Positions 33,214-41,716 of a stretch of 41,796 nt of DNA are shown here, piece by piece (the first letter of the stretch is position 1; each line of letters opens with the position of its first letter). Location: assembly GCA_021739805.1 (NCBI GenBank), contig JAIPBB010000008.1, positions 1-41,796 on the forward strand, read 5' to 3'. Source of the stretch: Saprospiraceae bacterium (GTDB taxonomy: Bacteria; Bacteroidota; Bacteroidia; Bacteroidales; JAIPBB01). The translations under genes were made by a program, and so were the position numbers. Under the pieces are notes generated by a model. That model saw only the letters and a list, made by a program, of their open reading frames with translations. It did no database searches and had not been told where the DNA came from.

Positions 33214-34485
33214 ATGAAGATTTGGATTTTAGCGATTTCGTTAGTTATATATATTAATGTTTTTTCACAGGACACTATTAAAGTAATGCACTATAATTTA
33301 TTGAATTATGGCTATACTCCTTCATATTGTCCAACAACAATTAACAATATTGTTGATAAGGCAGCTTATGTGAAAACTATTGTTGATTATGTCAAACCCG
33401 ATGTTCTAACAGTAAATGAAATGAGTGGCAATTCATTTGCACCTCAGCATTTACTCGATAGTTCTCTAAACAGAGATGCAGATATTTATGGAAGAGCTGT
33501 TTATGCAAATGCATCAGGAGATGATTTGATTAATATGCTTTACTATAACAAAAGCAAACTTAGTTATCATTCCCAGGTAAACCTTCAAACTCCTGTGAGA
33601 GATTTTAATATTTATAAGCTTTATTATAACTCTCCAACTGTGCCACCACTATATGATACAACTTTTATTAGGTTTATTGTGGTTCATCTTAAAGCCGGAA
33701 GTACTCCAAGCGACCAAAGTCTAAGAGAGCAAATGTCAACAGTTTTGATGAATTATTTGAATAGCGATGGCAATAATGATAATTGTTTGTTAATGGGAGA
33801 TTTTAATATTCAAAGCAGCAGCGAAACTGCATTTCAAAATTTCATATACTATTCAAATACTAATATCAGGTTTTATGACCCGATAAACCAACTGGGAAAC
33901 TGGAATAATAATTCTTCTTTTGCAAACTATCATTCTCAATCGACTCATAGTTCATCAAATGGTTGTGCTTCAAGCGGCGGAATGGATGATAGGTTTGACT
34001 TTATTCTTGCTTCGAATAATATTATGAGTGGGGCAGGAGGCTATCAATATATTTCAGGGACTTACAAATCACTGGGAAATGATGGCAATCACTTTAACCA
34101 ATCAATAAATTCGGGTTCTAATACAAGTGTTCCTTTTAATGTTTTAAATGCACTTTATAATATGTCGGATCATTTGCCGATTATCTTAAACTTAAAGACA
34201 AGCCAGTCGGGTGCTGCAATCAGAGAATTAGATGCTTTTGCAGAAATTCGTTTTGAAAATCCTGTTACTGATAAATTGGTTTTAAATATAAAATTTGAAG
34301 AAGCTTCAGATTTTAATATCGAAATATTCTCAGTTTTAGGGCAAAAGATGTTTGACCAAAAATTCACTTCCAATGAAAATCAAAAAATAGAAATTCCATT
34401 TTCATCATTTGAAAAGGGTATTTATTTTGTGAGATTCTCAAATCAATTCGGGCAATCCATAACGAAAAAGCTTTTGAAATTCTAA
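33214..34485 (+). CDS. Secreted endonuclease/exonuclease/phosphatase protein with T9SS sorting domain
   Basis: A 423-residue exported protein. I start it at the ATG at 33214, not the TTG two codons earlier; the signal peptide is MKIWILAISLVIYINVFSQ. Residues about 22-330 are an endonuclease/exonuclease/phosphatase fold: VMHYNLLNYG, VLTVNEMSG (metal-binding Glu), VVHLKAGS, LMGDFNIQSS (Asp and Asn), DDRFDFIL and MSDHLPIIL (catalytic His). It may act on DNA, phospho-sugars or lipids outside the cell. Residues about 335-423 are a T9SS sorting domain (IRFENPVTDKLVLNI, FNIEIFSVLGQKMFDQ, FEKGIYFVRF, final SITKKLLKF). It is followed 30 bases later by the TMTC-like gene. Confidence 0.9.
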   Translation: MKIWILAISLVIYINVFSQDTIKVMHYNLLNYGYTPSYCPTTINNIVDKAAYVKTIVDYVKPDVLTVNEMSGNSFAPQHLLDSSLNRDADIYGRAVYANASGDDLINMLYYNKSKLSYHSQVNLQTPVRDFNIYKLYYNSPTVPPLYDTTFIRFIVVHLKAGSTPSDQSLREQMSTVLMNYLNSDGNNDNCLLMGDFNIQSSSETAFQNFIYYSNTNIRFYDPINQLGNWNNNSSFANYHSQSTHSSSNGCASSGGMDDRFDFILASNNIMSGAGGYQYISGTYKSLGNDGNHFNQSINSGSNTSVPFNVLNALYNMSDHLPIILNLKTSQSGAAIRELDAFAEIRFENPVTDKLVLNIKFEEASDFNIEIFSVLGQKMFDQKFTSNENQKIEIPFSSFEKGIYFVRFSNQFGQSITKKLLKF

Positions 34486-34515
34486 AAATCTGCAAATCGA
34501 AGATTAAAGAGAGAT

Positions 34516-36393
34516 ATGAAGGGGAGATTCGATAAAATAAAAACTGCGGTTAGAAAATTTATAGATAGCAAAACTGATTTCTTTAAAATATCAGTTTTGA
34601 TTATTCTTGCTTTTGTTTTGTATGGCAACACTCTCCGCAATGATTATGTTCTTGATGATTACTACACTTATCTTGGAAATTCATATGTACAACAAGGTTT
34701 TAGTGGTATAGACGAAATTGTATCTCATGGTTTTCTGCATGGTTTCAATGGTCAAAACGATGAATTTTATCGACCAATGGTTTTGGTCTCTTTTGCAATT
34801 GAAAACCAATTCTTTGGAAATAATCCTGTTGCCGGCCATTTCTTTAATATCATTTTCTACATTGTCGCTTTGATTGTTTTGTACTTCTTCCTAAAGAAAT
34901 TTTTACATGAAAGGCATCCAATACTTCCTTTTATAATCACAATTACATTTTTATTTCATCCAATTCACACCGAAGTAGTTGCAAATATTAAAAGTAGGGA
35001 TGAAATACTTCAGTTTATTTTTGCTATTTCATCTCTTTCCTTTTTACTTACTTATATCAACACAAAGAAAATTTGGAACTTAGTATTAAGTTCAATTCTT
35101 TTCTTTTTTGCTTTGTTAAGCAAGGAAGCAACGATAACTTTTTTGGCAATTATTCCTTTGGTTTTGTTTTTCAGATACAGATTGAAGATTTTTCAAATTT
35201 TTATTTACACAATTCCATTTGTGTTAATTGCAGGTTTTTATGGTTTTCTTCGATATAGTGTTTTAGATAATTTCACCTTTTCAGGAGATATTGTTGTGAT
35301 TGATAATACTTTAATGGCAACTTCAAATATTTTTGAGCAATTAGCAACTTCTTTTATTTTAATGCTTAAATATTTACAGCTTTTAGTTTTTCCATATGCT
35401 CTTTCGTTTGATTATTCTTATGGTTATTTTGCAATCCATGATTTTTCATCTCCATTGGTGATTTTTTCAGTTTTATTGTTCGTAGGTCTTTTAGTCTTTG
35501 CATTAATTAATCTGAAGAAAAGAAGTCTTTTTAGTTTTTCAATTTTATTTTTCCTGATTTCAATTTCTATTGTTTCAAATATTTTTATCAAAATCACAGC
35601 TACATTTGGTGAAAGATTTTTGTTTACTGCATCTTTGGCATTTTGCATTGCTCTTGTTTTGTTGGTAGCAAGAATCAGTAGGAGTAAATTCACAAAGAAG
35701 CTACTTCTCAATCATTACTCATTCTATGCTTTGTTTTTGTTGACATTGTTTTTTTATGGAGTGAAAACAATCAATCGAAACAGAGATTGGCAAAATAATC
35801 TCACACTTTTTGAAAGTGCTTTAGAGGTATCACCAAAAAGTGCAAGAGTTCAACAAAGTCTTGCATCGGAATATTTGAAAATTTCTAACAGCAATCAAAA
35901 CCCACAAATCAAAAGTGATTATCTAAATAAAGCAATTTTACATTTTAATAAAAGTCTTGAAATCTTACCTGAATATTCTGAGTCTTGGTATAATCTGGGA
36001 ACAATTTATCAATCAACGGCAAATTACGAGCAAGCAAAACTGTGTTATTTAAAGGCATATGAATTAAATACTGATTTTGTCAACGCATTGGATAATCTGG
36101 GAGTGATTCATTTTATTGAAGGAGACCAAATTAAAGCTGAGGAATATTTTAATAAAGTAATTAACGAAAAACCTGAATATTCAAGTGCATATTCTAATCT
36201 TGGAGCAATTGAGTTTAACAAAGGTTTATTTCAAAAAGCTATTCAACTTTATGAGAAAGCAATTGCTCTAAATCCCAATAATACCAAGGCTTATAACGAC
36301 CTTTCTTTTATTTATAAGAATATTGGAAATCATGAGAAAGCTGAATTCTATCTTCAGAGAGCTAATAAAGTTAAAAATACTTTTGTAAATTAA
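34516..36393 (+). CDS. TMTC-like GT-C membrane protein with C-terminal TPRs
   Basis: A 625-residue protein with about eleven hydrophobic segments (residues 25-415) and a C-terminal region of five or six TPR repeats (about 430-620; for example SESWYNLGTIYQSTANYEQA and SSAYSNLGAIEFNKGLFQKA). The first luminal loop has the acidic pair of GT-C glycosyltransferases, NDYVLDDYYTYL, then EFYRPMVLVSFAI; the second has FLFHPIHTEVVANIKSRDE, which is the hallmark of the TMTC O-mannosyltransferase family and its bacterial relatives. It probably transfers a sugar from a lipid carrier to protein or glycan at the periplasmic face. That activity is inferred from the family. A ribosome-binding-like gagagat lies just before the ATG. 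Confidence 0.85.
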   Translation: MKGRFDKIKTAVRKFIDSKTDFFKISVLIILAFVLYGNTLRNDYVLDDYYTYLGNSYVQQGFSGIDEIVSHGFLHGFNGQNDEFYRPMVLVSFAIENQFFGNNPVAGHFFNIIFYIVALIVLYFFLKKFLHERHPILPFIITITFLFHPIHTEVVANIKSRDEILQFIFAISSLSFLLTYINTKKIWNLVLSSILFFFALLSKEATITFLAIIPLVLFFRYRLKIFQIFIYTIPFVLIAGFYGFLRYSVLDNFTFSGDIVVIDNTLMATSNIFEQLATSFILMLKYLQLLVFPYALSFDYSYGYFAIHDFSSPLVIFSVLLFVGLLVFALINLKKRSLFSFSILFFLISISIVSNIFIKITATFGERFLFTASLAFCIALVLLVARISRSKFTKKLLLNHYSFYALFLLTLFFYGVKTINRNRDWQNNLTLFESALEVSPKSARVQQSLASEYLKISNSNQNPQIKSDYLNKAILHFNKSLEILPEYSESWYNLGTIYQSTANYEQAKLCYLKAYELNTDFVNALDNLGVIHFIEGDQIKAEEYFNKVINEKPEYSSAYSNLGAIEFNKGLFQKAIQLYEKAIALNPNNTKAYNDLSFIYKNIGNHEKAEFYLQRANKVKNTFVN

Positions 36394-36528
36394 TTTTTCA
36401 AAAATCTTTTTTCCAAGTTTTTATTTACTTTCGTAGAAAATTAAGACGCAGATTTGATGGATAAAATATAGTAAAAAAGTAAAAAGGCAAAGAATATAAA
36501 AGGCTTAGGCTAAGGAGAAGGAAAAAGG

Positions 36529-36556
36529 CATCCAGACGGACTCCCTTTGATCGAAA
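36529..36556 (-). repeat. Dispersed intergenic repeat, copy 3 (opposite orientation)
   Basis: The minus strand matches 14243-14270 at 23 of 28 positions by eye, including tttcga, gagtccgt and tggatg. It lies in a 271-base gap that also holds gacgcagatt (36445-36454) and aatcagcgtc (36637-36646), inverted copies with one mismatch near its two ends. Confidence 0.65.
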
Positions 36557-36664
36557 GTAAGAAGACAAAAAGCGTAGTCAGTTTTACACTTTGGTCAAAA
36601 GTTAAAGTAAAGGAAAAATCATAATAAACCAGCGTTAATCAGCGTCAAAAAAAACAAAAAACAA

Positions 36665-37432
36665 ATGAAAAAAATAATCACATATAACGTAAACGGCATT
36701 CGTGCTGCATGGAAAAAAGGATTTTTAGAATGGGTTGATACAGTGAAACCGGATATTCTTTGCATACAGGAAACTAAAGCTCAACCGGATCAAATTCCAA
36801 TTTTTGAGTTGCAAGAAGCCGGATATAATACTTATGTTTATTCTGCCCAAAAGAAAGGCTATAGCGGAGTTGCAATTATCACTAAGCAAGAACCTGATAA
36901 TGTAGTTTATGGAATGGGAATTGAAAAATATGATTTTGAAGGTCGTTTTATCAGGGCTGATTATGGCGACATTTCGGTTGTTAGTGTTTATCATCCCAGC
37001 GGTTCGAGTGGCGATGAACGACAAGCTTTTAAAATGCAATGGCTTGCTGATTTTCAAGAATATATTAACGAATTAAAGAAAAGCAGACCAAATCTGATTA
37101 TTTGTGGTGATTATAATATTTGTCATGAAGCCATTGATATTCACGACCCAATTCGTAATGCAACTTCATCAGGTTTCTTACCTGAGGAGCGAGAATGGAT
37201 AGGACAATTTATTGATAGTGGATTTATTGATTCATTCAGATATTTCAATAAAGAACCACATAATTATTCATGGTGGAGCTACCGAGCAAATGCAAGAGCA
37301 AACAACAAAGGCTGGCGTATTGATTATAATATGGTTAGCAAAAACCTTGAAGATAAAATGAAAAGAGCCGTTATTTTACCACAAGCATATCACTCTGACC
37401 ATTGTCCGGTGGTTTTGGAAATTGATTTTTAA
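36665..37432 (+). CDS. xth: Exodeoxyribonuclease III / AP endonuclease
   Basis: A 255-residue cytoplasmic DNA-repair enzyme that cuts 5' of abasic sites and degrades duplex DNA 3' to 5'. The family residues are all present: YNVNGIRAAWKKG (Asn8), LCIQETKAQ (metal-binding Glu36), VYHPSGSSGDER (Tyr of the active site), IICGDYNICHEAIDIHDP (catalytic Asp and Asn), SWWSYRANARANNKGWRIDY (DNA-binding loop) and YHSDHCPVVLEI (final Asp-His). Length equals that of typical ExoIII. There is no signal peptide, unlike the secreted relative at 33214. It follows a repeat-rich 271-base gap and precedes an OmpA-family gene with its own -7 box. Confidence 0.95.
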   Translation: MKKIITYNVNGIRAAWKKGFLEWVDTVKPDILCIQETKAQPDQIPIFELQEAGYNTYVYSAQKKGYSGVAIITKQEPDNVVYGMGIEKYDFEGRFIRADYGDISVVSVYHPSGSSGDERQAFKMQWLADFQEYINELKKSRPNLIICGDYNICHEAIDIHDPIRNATSSGFLPEEREWIGQFIDSGFIDSFRYFNKEPHNYSWWSYRANARANNKGWRIDYNMVSKNLEDKMKRAVILPQAYHSDHCPVVLEIDF

Positions 37433-37499
37433 TTTCCTTTTTAACATTGTCTTGTTAGTATTTAATTTCTTTTCAAGATTATTAAAGCTAGTAGAATAG

Positions 37500-37507
37500 T
37501 AATTTTG
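37500..37507 (+). promoter_or_regulatory. Putative -7 box of the OmpA-family gene
   Basis: TAATTTTG matches TAnnTTTG, 22 bases before the start codon. Confidence 0.45.
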
Positions 37508-37529
37508 AACAAAATAGAAAAACCAAATT

Positions 37530-38564
37530 ATGAGAACTTTTAGAATTAAACCAATAATTTTATTTGCGGTAATTACAGTATTTATGGTTTCTTGTGTTTC
37601 TCAAAAAAAATACAAAGAACTTCAGGTAAAACGAGATATTTGCGACAATTTAAATGCTCAATTAAAAGATGAGAATCAGAAACTTACTACTTTAACAAAT
37701 GAGCAGTCTGCAAAATTGGAGTTATATGAAAAAGAAATTAAATACTTAAAAAGAGATACTTCAGATATAGGAACAGCATACAGGCGTATTTCACAAAACT
37801 ACGACCAGTTAAACAAAACTTATGAATTATTATTGAGAAAGAACCAGGAACTACTTAGTGGAAACAAAGAAGAAACAAAGAAAATTCTTGCTGAACTTCA
37901 ATCGGCACAGGAAGGATTGTTAAAAAGAGAAGATGAACTACGAAAACTTGAGAAAGAGTTTGCAGTTAAAAAGAAACGCATAGATCAATTAAGCCAACAA
38001 TTAGCAGTAGCTCAGGCAAACATGAAGGAAAAGGAAATAAAACTTTATGAGTTACAGTCAATCCTAAATAGAAAAGATTCAATTGTTAATGCTTTAAAAG
38101 AAAAAGTTTCAGAAGCACTTCTAGGTTTTGAAAATAATGGTCTTACAATTGTTCAAAAGAATGGAAAAGTCTATGTCTCTCTCGATGAAAAACTATTGTT
38201 TGCATCAGGAAGCTTCACAGTGAGTGCAAAAGGAACTGAAGCTTTGAAAAAGCTTTCTAAGGTTTTAGAAACCAACAAAGACATTAATATTTTAATAGAA
38301 GGTCATACCGATAATGTGCCATATAAAGGTGCAGGAAATCTTCAGGATAATTGGGATTTGAGTGCTAAAAGAGCAACAGCTATAGTTAGAATTATTGTAG
38401 AGAATAGTAAAGTTGACCCGGGCAGGTTAATGGCTGCCGGACGTAGCAAATATCATCCGGTTGATCAGGCTGATACTCCGGAAGCCAGGGCTAAAAATCG
38501 AAGAACAGAAATTATTCTAACTCCAAAATTGGATGAATTGTTTAAAATACTAGAAAGTAATTAA
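37530..38564 (+). CDS. OmpA family lipoprotein with long coiled coil
   Basis: A 344-residue envelope protein. The lipobox VSC puts the lipidated cysteine at residue 22 (FMVSCVSQKKYKEL). Residues about 25-195 are a nearly continuous coiled coil rich in Lys, Glu, Gln and Leu (LLKREDELRKLEKEFAVKKK). Residues about 215-340 form an OmpA-like peptidoglycan-binding domain: LLFASGSFTVSAKGTEAL, the binding motif ILIEGHTDNVPY, NWDLSAKRATAIVRII and AKNRRTEIIL with the Arg that contacts diaminopimelate. It should tether the outer membrane to peptidoglycan, with the coiled coil as a spacer. This architecture is frequent in Bacteroidota. The gene is probably monocistronic. Confidence 0.93.
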   Translation: MRTFRIKPIILFAVITVFMVSCVSQKKYKELQVKRDICDNLNAQLKDENQKLTTLTNEQSAKLELYEKEIKYLKRDTSDIGTAYRRISQNYDQLNKTYELLLRKNQELLSGNKEETKKILAELQSAQEGLLKREDELRKLEKEFAVKKKRIDQLSQQLAVAQANMKEKEIKLYELQSILNRKDSIVNALKEKVSEALLGFENNGLTIVQKNGKVYVSLDEKLLFASGSFTVSAKGTEALKKLSKVLETNKDINILIEGHTDNVPYKGAGNLQDNWDLSAKRATAIVRIIVENSKVDPGRLMAAGRSKYHPVDQADTPEARAKNRRTEIILTPKLDELFKILESN

Positions 38565-38716
38565 ATTTTCAATCTTAACTGGATTATTTCAAATATTAGA
38601 TTCTAACCGCTTTCGAGTATTACTCGTGGTAATTAAAGATTTTTCAAATAAAACACACAAAAGAGCAAAATTTTTAATAATTTTGAAATTCTCTAATGTA
38701 AAGTTTTTTATTATGA

Positions 38717-38767
38717 AATGCCCATGCACTACATCACACTAAAAGAGATGAATAAATTATGGGCATT
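38717..38767. repeat. Inverted repeat upstream of the leucine-rich-repeat gene
   Basis: aatgcccat (38717-38725) pairs exactly with atgggcatt (38759-38767) across 33 bases in the 283-base gap after the OmpA-family gene. The rest of the gap is AT-rich with no gene seen. It may be an operator or a weak terminator; no T run follows. Confidence 0.5.
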
Positions 38768-38847
38768 CCATGTTAGATACTTATGAAGATAAAGAAACTA
38801 ATTAATTTACAAGTCAAACAATCAGTCAAGTAAAAAAATTAAGACAC

Positions 38848-40032
38848 ATGAAAAAAATCCTAGTATTACTTGCCATTTTTATAGTTGCCAGCACTTCAGC
38901 TAATGCTCAAAAAAACAGGTTAAGCGAAAGTGAGCTTGCAGATGCAACAGTTTATACTACATTTAAAAAGGCGTTAAAAGATCCAACCGAAGTTTATATT
39001 TTAGATTTGCATAATCAGGAACTGGAAGAGCTTAGTAAAGATATCAAACGTTTTAAAAATCTTCAAGTTTTAAATTTATCGAATAATAGTATTTCAAAAC
39101 TCCCCTTGGATTTATTCAAATTAGAAAACATTCAGATACTAAATTTAGACAGTAATGATTTTGTAACTCTTCCTCCCGAATTAGGCATGCTTGAGAATCT
39201 CGAAAAATTATATTTGTCGGGGAATCCATTAAAAGTTTTACCAAAAGAAGTCCAAAATCTAAGTAGTCTTGAAGAAGTACATTTCTCTAATTGCCCAAAA
39301 TTGAATTTTAATAAAACTTTATATTATCTTACTTCCATTGAATTTATGGAAATAATTGATATTAGCAATAACAAACTTGATACTTTGCCACGCGAAGTTG
39401 CTAATTTTCTAAATTTATATCATTTGGATATTTCTGATAATCCAAAACTTGCTCTTGACACTGCTTTCAAAGTACTAGGAAGGCCATGTATAATTTCATC
39501 AATTGCTCTTAAAAATTGCAATATTGATACTTTACCGGCATCTATCAAGGAAATCTCAAAATTAACAGAGATATATCTTGCAGGGAATAAAAGGATAAAA
39601 GTTCACCAGGTTATTGATTATTTGAAAGAAATGGAAACAGTTGAAGTAATCGGTTTAAGCGAATGTAATATTAAACAACTTCCATTTTCAATTGGAGAAG
39701 TTACGAATCTTACTAAGCTATATCTGGGTTTTAATAATATTAAAAAAATTCCTTCATCAATTGGAAAGCTTATTTACCTGGAAGAAATCCATTTGTATAA
39801 TAATGAATTAACAAGTATAACTCCTGAAATTGGAGAATTGCATAATCTTGCTCAATTACATTTGTATGGTAATCCAATATCTCAACTTCCTGAGGAGATT
39901 AAAAATTTAATAAATCTTCGGATTTTAACTTTGCCTGATGAATCAATTAGTAAGGCTGAAAAAAAGAATATTTTGGATTTATTGCCAAATACTGATATAA
40001 CATTTACTGATAAAAAAGAAGAAAAAGATTAA
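38848..40032 (+). CDS. Secreted leucine-rich-repeat protein
   Basis: A 394-residue exported protein. The signal peptide is MKKILVLLAIFIVASTSANA. From about residue 50 to 385 the chain is made of roughly thirteen leucine-rich repeats of about 23 residues, with consensus L-x-x-L-x-L-x-x-N-x-(I/L)-x-x-L-P (for example LQVLNLSNNSISKLPLDL, LEKLYLSGNPLKVLPKEV). The Leu-Pro at repeat ends is the bacterial/Ras-suppressor-like type. Two repeats are longer (near 140-165 and 205-230) and less regular. There is no sorting domain or membrane anchor at the C-terminus (ITFTDKKEEKD), so it may stay in the periplasm. It probably binds a protein ligand; which one cannot be told. Confidence 0.9.
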   Translation: MKKILVLLAIFIVASTSANAQKNRLSESELADATVYTTFKKALKDPTEVYILDLHNQELEELSKDIKRFKNLQVLNLSNNSISKLPLDLFKLENIQILNLDSNDFVTLPPELGMLENLEKLYLSGNPLKVLPKEVQNLSSLEEVHFSNCPKLNFNKTLYYLTSIEFMEIIDISNNKLDTLPREVANFLNLYHLDISDNPKLALDTAFKVLGRPCIISSIALKNCNIDTLPASIKEISKLTEIYLAGNKRIKVHQVIDYLKEMETVEVIGLSECNIKQLPFSIGEVTNLTKLYLGFNNIKKIPSSIGKLIYLEEIHLYNNELTSITPEIGELHNLAQLHLYGNPISQLPEEIKNLINLRILTLPDESISKAEKKNILDLLPNTDITFTDKKEEKD

Positions 40033-40198
40033 CTCACGTTATTTATTATAATTTAGATTGTTATTATAACAGAATCCGGTTAAGAATTTTCTAAGTTTAT
40101 GCTAATAAAACGTTGAACCCAAAAGAAAAATATCGCAATTAATAATTACAGAATCTTTGAATTTCTTTATATTTCTAATTTGAATGCAAAATAAGGGT

Positions 40199-41566
40199 TT
40201 AACCAAAAAGAATTGTAAACACTTCTTCGATTTTCGCAACAGGAATAATCTTTATTGAATAATTCTTATTATCAATACCTTTCATATTATATTTCGAGAT
40301 AAATATTTGTTCAAAACCAAGTTTTTCTGCTTCCGAAATTCGTTGGTCAATTTTGTTTATTGACCTGATTTCACCCGAAAGACCGACTTCGGCAGCAAAA
40401 CAAAATTTTTGCTCAATAGAAATATCTTCGTTTGATGATAGAATTGCAGTAATAACAGCAAGGTCAATTGCCGGGTCGTCAACTTTGATTCCACCGGCTA
40501 TATTTAAAAACACATCTTTAATTCCCAGCCTAAAACCACATCTTTTTTCTAAAACAGCCAGTAACATATTCATTCGTCTAAGGTCGAAGCCTGTTGAAGA
40601 GCGTTGAGGCGTTCCATAAACTGCTGAACTCACAAGTGCTTGAACTTCAATTAGCATTGGTCGCATTCCTTCCATTGTGGCAGCAATTGAAATTCCACTA
40701 AGGTTTTCATCTTTTTGAGATATTAATATTTCAGATGGATTAGAAACTTCTCTTAATCCTGAATTTTGCATTTCATAAATTCCAAGTTCAGAAGTTGAGC
40801 CATAACGATTTTTTGAAGCTCTTAAAATCCTATAACCATAATTTCTGTCGCCTTCAAATTGAAGAACAGTATCAACCATATGCTCAAGAAGTTTTGGGCC
40901 GGCAAGACTACCATCTTTTGTGATATGTCCGATTAGAAATACCGGAGTGTCAGTTAATTTTGCAAATTTTTGAAATTCAGCAGCACATTCCCTGATTTGA
41001 GAAATACTTCCTGCAGATGATTCAATAATGTTGGATTGTAAGGTTTGAATAGAATCTATTATAATTAAGTCAGGAGATAGTTGTTCAAGATAAATGAAAA
41101 TGTTTTGAGTGATTGTTTCAGTGAAAATATAAATGTTTGGATTACTAAATCCGATTCTTTCGGCTCGCATTTTTATTTGAAGTTCGCTTTCTTCGCCTGA
41201 AACATATAATATTTTAAGCTCAGTATTTATGGCAATTTGAAGCATTAAAGTTGACTTTCCAATTCCGGGTTCGCCACCTACAAGAGTTAAAGAGCCGGGT
41301 ACTAATCCTCCACCTAAAACACGATTTAATTCGGCGTTTTTTGTGTTGATTCTTTTAATCGAAGTTTCTTTGATTTCAGAAATTAACTGTGGTTTTCCTT
41401 TTGTTGAATCGGTGATAAATGGTTTCCATTTTTCTGAATTGTTTCCTTTTTGAATCACCTCTTCAACATAAGTGTTCCACTCCCCACAAGAAGGACATTT
41501 TCCAATCCATTTACCTGATTGTGCTCCACAATTTTGACAATAAAATGTGGTTTTTACTTTTGCCAT
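40199..41566 (-). CDS. radA: DNA repair protein RadA (Sms)
   Basis: A 455-residue RecA-related helicase that drives branch migration in recombination. The N-terminal zinc finger has cysteines at 10, 13, 24 and 27 (FYCQNCGAQS, GKCPSCGEW). The ATPase core has Walker A GEPGIGKST (residues 98-106), Walker B DLIIIDSIQT, and the RadA-specific KNRYG motif in RASKNRYGSTSELGIYEM (around 250-268). The C-terminal third is the Lon-protease-like domain (PMLIEVQALVSSAVYGTPQR, AGGIKVDDPAIDLAV), which is structural. Length and domain order are those of typical RadA. It converges on the leucine-rich-repeat gene with 166 bases between, where no strong terminator is seen. A -7 box lies 20 bases upstream. Confidence 0.97.
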   Translation of the reverse strand: MAKVKTTFYCQNCGAQSGKWIGKCPSCGEWNTYVEEVIQKGNNSEKWKPFITDSTKGKPQLISEIKETSIKRINTKNAELNRVLGGGLVPGSLTLVGGEPGIGKSTLMLQIAINTELKILYVSGEESELQIKMRAERIGFSNPNIYIFTETITQNIFIYLEQLSPDLIIIDSIQTLQSNIIESSAGSISQIRECAAEFQKFAKLTDTPVFLIGHITKDGSLAGPKLLEHMVDTVLQFEGDRNYGYRILRASKNRYGSTSELGIYEMQNSGLREVSNPSEILISQKDENLSGISIAATMEGMRPMLIEVQALVSSAVYGTPQRSSTGFDLRRMNMLLAVLEKRCGFRLGIKDVFLNIAGGIKVDDPAIDLAVITAILSSNEDISIEQKFCFAAEVGLSGEIRSINKIDQRISEAEKLGFEQIFISKYNMKGIDNKNYSIKIIPVAKIEEVFTILFG

Positions 41567-41585
41567 AATTTGATTTTTATGTAAA

Positions 41586-41593
41586 CAAAAGTA
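41586..41593 (-). promoter_or_regulatory. Putative -7 box of radA
   Basis: On the minus strand TACTTTTG matches TAnnTTTG, 20 bases before the radA start, the same distance as for the ABC-F gene. Confidence 0.45.
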
Positions 41594-41700
41594 AGGAAAA
41601 GGTTTTGATAATTATACTAAGCTAAATTGATTTATTTGCATCAAATATTTTTTGTAAGATAATTTTACAAAAAAACAATAGGAATAATTAAAATTAATTA

Positions 41701-41708
41701 TAGCTTTG
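41701..41708 (+). promoter_or_regulatory. Putative -7 box at the right edge
   Basis: TAGCTTTG matches TAnnTTTG and precedes an open frame that runs off the window. Confidence 0.4.
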
Positions 41709-41716
41709 TAAATCAT

